Assembly: GCF_901709675.1 (NCBI RefSeq)
Contig: NC_051095.1
Location: 18,150,456 to 18,214,455, forward strand
DNA: 64,000 nucleotides
Direction: 5' to 3'
Source: Syngnathus acus
Lineage: Eukaryota > Chordata > Actinopteri > Syngnathiformes > Syngnathidae
The position numbers were made by a program, and so were the translations under genes. The notes beneath the pieces were generated by a model. That model was not told the DNA's origin. It made no database searches and was given only the letters and a program-made list of their open reading frames with translations. This document shows positions 13,920-64,000 of the stretch, in pieces (position 1 is the stretch's first letter; each line of letters opens with the position of its first letter).

Positions 13920-14033
13920 GGATGGATGGATGGATGGATGGATGGATGGATGGATGGATGGATGGATGGATGGATGGATGGATGGATGGATGGATGGATG
14001 GATGGATGGATGGATGGATGGATGGATGGATGG
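13920..14033. repeat. (GATG)n tetranucleotide microsatellite
   Basis: About 28 nearly perfect GATG units, starting 330 bp upstream of coding exon 2. The SIHP-type open frame on the minus strand is its translation. Confidence 0.97.
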
Positions 14034-14305
14034 GAAAATCCCATCTTCAAATTCTTGGATCTCTGAATCAAATCTGATCTAATGGTAAATTATTGAAAGG
14101 TTACTGTTTTTCTCTCTTTGATCCAGGAGAGATTTTGGACAAAACTTAACCACCTTACGAGTAGCATTTGAATAATCATTTTTAACGATAGATGGCTGAT
14201 TGAAGTGGTTCTGCACTGCATAATCTTGTTTTTTCTTTCTTCACTCCAGGTAAAAGGCCAGCTTCTGTGGGATTTGATTTTGTCTTTAGATCGGTTCAAC
14301 TGAAG

Positions 14306-59346
<45,041 letters not shown>

Positions 59347-61790
59347 GGGGACGGTACACCGAGGAGAGTCCTGATCCAAGTGGTCCATGTGGCTGCCGAG
59401 TGTGAGTGAGTGAGTGGACGTACATAATAACTTTCTACTGGATGTAGAAAGTGTAAAAATATGCACACCACTCTATAAAATATTACACCTTTGAGGTCAT
59501 ATACGATGTTTTAATTATCCATCAGAGGTTAGACAGTTGGAAACATCTCTAGAGTTGACATTTATATCCCAAACTCACTCAGTACGTTTACATGGGAGAA
59601 TAGTTTATTGTATCATTTTATTGACTTGTATCTGAATTACTGCAGTGAGCTTGCAGAGTTGAAACTGAGTTCTAGCTAGATCTTCTTTACCCGGAGGCTT
59701 TTTACGTCACTCCGCTCGTGTTAATGCAACTTAAAAAAAAAAAAAAAAAGACAGACACGAACAAAATTCTTGTTTTTGTTTTTTTTAACATGGCTGACAA
59801 GCACGCTCTTGTACACATTGCACATACTCCAAGTTGTGACTCTCAGTCAGTAGTTGAAGTGTTGGCTTTGACTTCCCATTGCAGGTGACTTATAGGGCCA
59901 GTGTGAGTGAGTTGCAATTAAAAGGACAGCACTTTGTATATTTGCTCGGTTTTTCCGCAGTAGAACATGTTAACGTACTGACTGAAGAAGAGGATTTGCT
60001 CTGTCAGGCAGGGTTATCATTTCTTGACCTATTGTGGGCTTACTACTTGATTCTTCCAGATTTCAGTCAAGGTAGAGGTCCAAGTGCGAAAGAGAAAGGG
60101 TTTCCACTTGACCATTGGGATTAGTCAAATATATTTTGCATCATAATCTAGCCAAAACAACAAATATCACTGATCATGTGTTGCTTCCTCACAATCTACT
60201 GTAAATTCCTTGACTATACACTTGGAACTGACACAATTTCTTGTTTGCATAAGGGGGTCAATTTTGCATCGTGTGACAACTGAACTTGTATAATAAGAGT
60301 TTTATTGAAAAAGATAAATGTTATTTATGACAGATGTTTAATTTTATTATTAATTGTAACAGATCCACAAAAGACTATTTAATAACACTATTTACCCTCT
60401 ATTGGTGTTTGCTGTAATTAGGTGCCGTGAAATCAGTGGATCTTAATGGGAAAGTGACAGCTTGACTGTCCTTCACATTGCTACTTCCCAAAGACATTAT
60501 GTTGTGGTTTTTAGCACATAAAATATCGACAAACAACTTCATAATGCTTGTTGGGGGACGGGGTAGATTTGACACTTTAACTGTCACAATGTCATAGCAT
60601 GGTTGTGTTTTTCTGTCGGGTGTCCACACACATGCACGCACAATCTCACATTTTGATTTTGTTAAGCTTGGCCTGTTTGTGATAATGCATGAAAACACTG
60701 TAGATTCAATGTGTGATTTCAGTAGCTATGTCAAGTTCGACACATCTGTCAAATGCACACCTGCACACTTGCTCGCAATGAACTTACAACTCATCTGTTG
60801 CCACCCGTTCAGTTCAACTTAGTCCATTGCATTGTGGAGGGTGACAACTTCACTCATGTTTTCACATCGAAGGTATGACAGACGGTTTGACACCAAAATC
60901 ACAACTCAAAAATCATAAAGGAGCTGCTGTTATTGATGTGTCAAACATTGCTTTCCCTCTCTCTTAACAATGGACAAGTCGTCAAACATTTTATTTGTAG
61001 CCTCAACCGACAGTGTTTTACATTTTAATTGAGTATTGTTTCACATGAGTTTCATAGGAAATTTACATGCTGTGGGCTTTGTAATGTTAAAACTGTCTAG
61101 TACTAATATATCTCGGCTTTGCTACAATGGTAAACAATAGAGTGCAGACCTCCACCAAGGCCAAACGAATTTTGTTGAAAAATCTTGCCGTGCTGGGAAC
61201 TTCACCTCATCAGAAGGAATGTTTCCGAGTCATCTGTGCAGGTGTGTCAATGCATGATATGTGCTGCAGCTTCAAAATTTCTTCCACTTGAGTTGCTTGT
61301 CATAAATTTGGTGAATTTTCTTTTGCGAGGGTGTTGCCAGGTTAAAAAAAAATGGTCTCATAACATCCATCAAGCATATCAAATAGTTTGCTTTGATTTT
61401 TTTTTTCTTCATGTTACAAGTCAATACAGTGAAATATTTACAGAAAATGATTTCCAGTCGCCACCAACCAACCCTGGCAGTGCAGAGGAAAACCCTTGAG
61501 ACATTGCAATAGATTCTCCTTCTGTTGCTTTTGTGTAACTTGGTGAGTCATTTTTTTTTACATCTCAGAAAATGCACTTTCCTCTCATGTTGGCATTTTA
61601 GTAAACAGCACAAAACAAGCAGGATTGCTTTTGTGAACTTTGCCTGAGAGGAAAATAATCAATGGAGGAAAATAAAATAACTAATGGAACTGTAATAAAT
61701 ATTACAGTTGTATATTGTACACTATATACAAACCAATGTTATTTATGTGAATCTAAGTCCAATTAAATGTCTCATCCAAAAAAGCCCTTT
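59347..61790 (+). other. mid2: Probable 3' UTR of mid2
   Basis: About 2.4 kb of AT-rich sequence after the stop with no repeat inside it except a poly-A run at 59732-59747. The first canonical AATAAA that I find is at 61671, so a long 3' UTR is likely. The end is inferred from hexamers only. Confidence 0.45.
61671..61767 (+). promoter_or_regulatory. mid2: Candidate polyadenylation signals, proximal cluster
   Basis: AATAAA at 61671 and 61694 and ATTAAA at 61762, within 100 bp of each other. A T-rich stretch (CCTTTTGTTTTTCTTTATAA) follows from about 61787, as a downstream element would. Confidence 0.4.
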
Positions 61791-61920
61791 TGTTTTTCTT
61801 TATAAAAATGAGTGGATTAACGTCAGCCTAGTTGTCACGAGAGTATTAAAGGATCATGGACAGTAGGGTCTCAAGGCTGGCAGGTCATGTAGCGCTGAAG
61901 GGTCAGCGGTCAAACACGGC

Positions 61921-62023
61921 AATAAATTTCAGAGTATCGCACACAGTGACCATTGAAACATAAACTATTTGCTCTTTATTTTGTAAGCTGGTTTGCTGTC
62001 ATGCAGTGTGAAATGTCAATAAA
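61921..62023 (+). promoter_or_regulatory. mid2: Candidate polyadenylation signals, distal
   Basis: AATAAA at 61921 and at 62018. These are alternatives to the proximal cluster. I see nothing that decides between them. Confidence 0.3.
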
Positions 62024-62049
62024 ACAAGGTATTTGAAGCATTCTAAAAG

Positions 62050-64000
62050 GATACAAAACACAAGTTAAGCCATTTCTTAAAATGTGGCCTCATTGGGGGG
62101 GATGACCACATCAGCAGTCCCGCTATAATGATGTCATCATCCAATAATTTGACAGCCAGATTCTCTGGTAATGTCGTCATTGACGAACATGACAGCCATT
62201 TGATACTGCAGGCAGCACGACAACAAAAAAGCTGCTCAGTCCGGCTCATCAAAACGCTGTGGAATTGCTTAGCCAAATTAGGAGAACTAGGTCAGGCGAA
62301 AACGAGGACCAATTAGTGATAAACCTGCAGGACAGGGTACATGTAAGGTCATGATTTCAACATTCCCACAGCACACTCAGTGGAGACTCACCCATAATTA
62401 GCCCAAGAAGGAGCTAAACATGGCCGCCTACCTTAAATGTGTGGAGATGGACGACAGGGAACTTTTGATGGGAAACCGTGAAATCCACTATTCATGGTGG
62501 CCAAGAAGAAAAAAACAAAGCTGAGCTGTGCTAAACCAATCTGGAGTTGGAGAAGATTAAACCAAAGATCACCTTAAGTTGGAGATGGCTGAAATTGAGT
62601 CATGCTGGAATCGAGACAAATGCAGGCGATTTAAAGAGAGAAGCTCTGCTGAATGAAATGAGCCAAATGGTGCAGGATATCAAGCACTTGACCCTCAAGT
62701 ACATGGTAAGTGCTCACTACTCACCACTTTATATTTTAAAGTAACCTAAATGTTGTCCTGTTTGTTTTCAGGAGCTTGTGATGAGTACATTAGAAGGTGA
62801 GTATACGCTAAAGGTTGGGCAAAGACAAGCAGAAGGACAGGAAGTGCTCTTTATTTGGAAGAACTATGAACCGTTTAATCTCTGTAACAACTCTGTAGCC
62901 GCATAGGTACAAAAGCCTGCAAGAGGCTGGTCTAAGAGAGTCAAGTGGCCCTCCAAGTTTGTGAATAAAATGAAATGTAAAGCTTTGTTACACTGTTTGG
63001 CAGCCACCGTAAAGTGTAGATATAGTATGCACTCCACAATTTTAATCAAATTGGGTTTCTCATGTTGGACAATGACTTTTTTTTTCCGGACGGAGAATGG
63101 ACGGAGAGACGGAACCGATGAAAGAAGCCCTTTTCAATAACGGACGGGGATGAGGAACGATTATTTTATGAATAAGGACGGAGTGACTCCAATTGCTTGA
63201 AATGTACCGGTAGGGACCCCACAGTGAGAGCTTAATGGAGAAAGGGAGCAATATTATGAAGTCTGATCAATAGCTGGTGTCCCGATCTTTGTGTCTGTGT
63301 TGTCTTCGCCAAAACAACCCCCCGGATTACTATTTACTGCACGGTGCCATGTTGGCATGCATACGTTCGTACGATGCTATGTCCCCACCACTTGCTATTG
63401 AGTGATAAAGCAGATTGCTTACCTATGGATGGAAACCTTTTTTTTTTTTTTTTTAATCACGAGGTGACCTTAATAAGGTGCGCCATATGAGGAAAAAAAG
63501 CCTACTGATAAATCTGAGGAGTGGATGGAGACTTTCACAGGATAGCTTTTAAATGACAGAACTCCTCTTGCGCCTTTTAATAATTTGTTGTGTATTTGCA
63601 ACGATATCAACGTTGGTTTGAAGACTACTCAACATAAAGCTAAAACATTATGGAAGCCTTTATGAAATATCTTTCATCATGTCGATTCCACTCCTTCCCG
63701 TGTTTTCCCAACCTCCATCTTTTTCAAGAAGACTTGTCGAGTGGGAGGAGACCATGTTGTTCTCCTCAGGCTGCTTCACATCAGTACACCCACTCGTCTA
63801 CCTTTCATGTCCTATAAATAGGCAATGCACCCAATTATAATTGCCAAAATAAGATGCTTGTGATTCTTCCTGCCTGTTTGCTGTGTTTCTGGCTGGACAC
63901 AGTAACATCACTATCTTCGGCGGACTTGTTTATCCTATAGCAGATGAACCAAATATTGAGAAATGAGAAGTGGAAATGCCAAGAGGACCAGGTTCATTTG
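62050..64000. other. Downstream intergenic sequence with weak hints of another gene
   Basis: AT-rich and repeat-poor apart from a T run at 63440-63454. Two hints of + strand transcription are described under findings: a pair of well-formed splice junctions (62706 and 62772) around an open frame starting at 62535, and a TATA-like sequence at 63813 with an ATG at 63854. Neither encodes anything I recognise, so I do not call a gene. Confidence 0.4.

Larger units (their letters stand above)
926..14249 (+). other. mid2: Intron 1 of mid2 (13.3 kb)
   Basis: Spans the candidate first-exon donor to a strong acceptor (pyrimidine tract then CAG at 14247-14249). It is mostly unique AT-rich sequence. Listed separately are a degenerate repeat at 7213-7625, CA microsatellites at 3692 and 10099, a GC-rich repeat island at 11938-12492, a repeat fragment at 12684-12760, an imperfect TG tract at 12909 and a long GATG microsatellite at 13920. 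A poly-T run lies at 3846-3861. Fragments near 2243-2285 and 2541-2600 resemble eroded ends of dispersed repeats but are too short to classify. Open frames here are short and show no recognisable domain. Confidence 0.6.

Noticed and set aside
14252-14305. N-terminal extension of Mid2 into the upstream open frame
   Set aside because: The frame is open back through the candidate exon 1 but has no ATG, and METLESE is the conserved family start.

Overview
This is vertebrate nuclear DNA, almost certainly from a ray-finned (teleost) fish. It has one intron-rich gene with canonical GT/AG junctions, several short fish-sized introns, very long dinucleotide and tetranucleotide microsatellites, and fish-type interspersed repeats (fragments ending in GGAT or ATCC runs, hAT-type and TA-flanked DNA elements). 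I cannot name the species. I see no operons, prokaryotic genes, CRISPR arrays or viral genes.

The only gene I can support is mid2 (midline 2, also called TRIM1), a RING E3 ubiquitin ligase of the TRIM C-I subfamily that binds microtubules. It lies on the + strand and its whole coding sequence is present. A candidate non-coding first exon (about 640-925, CpG-rich) is followed by nine coding exons: 14250-15133 (ATG at 14306), 31124-31219, 37112-37219, 42101-42249, 42494-42621, 42846-42989, 48056-48217, 58362-58569 and 58917-59346 (stop TGA). They join in frame into a predicted protein of 750 residues: RING, B-box 1, B-box 2, coiled coil, COS box, fibronectin type III, and PRY-SPRY. All zinc ligands are present. 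The extreme C-terminus and the coiled coil match MID2 rather than its paralogue MID1. The protein has a Gly/Ser/His/Asn-rich insertion of about 56 residues between RING and B-box 1, and a seven-glutamine run near the C-terminus.

Layout: 1-600, upstream sequence; 600-1140, promoter and 5' UTR region; 926-14249, intron 1 (13.3 kb); 15134-31123, intron 2 (16 kb), with the longest microsatellites and a composite inverted-repeat element; 31220-37111 and 37220-42100, introns 3 and 4, each carrying a sister copy of an 840-860 bp TA-flanked element; 42250-42493 and 42622-42845, short introns; 42990-48055, intron 7, with a repeat/microsatellite block and an 847-bp hAT insertion ending 28 bp before the next exon; 48218-58361, intron 8 (10 kb), mostly featureless; 58570-58916, intron 9; 59347 to about 61780 or 62040, probable 3' UTR; the rest is intergenic, with weak hints of a further + strand gene.

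I found no undescribed multi-gene system. The most notable points are the hAT insertion next to the exon 8 acceptor (an exon that could be skipped in frame), the low-complexity insertion in the TRIM linker, a predicted upstream ORF that would end two bases before the mid2 start codon, the paired mobile elements, and tRNA-like sequences duplicated inside the hAT element.
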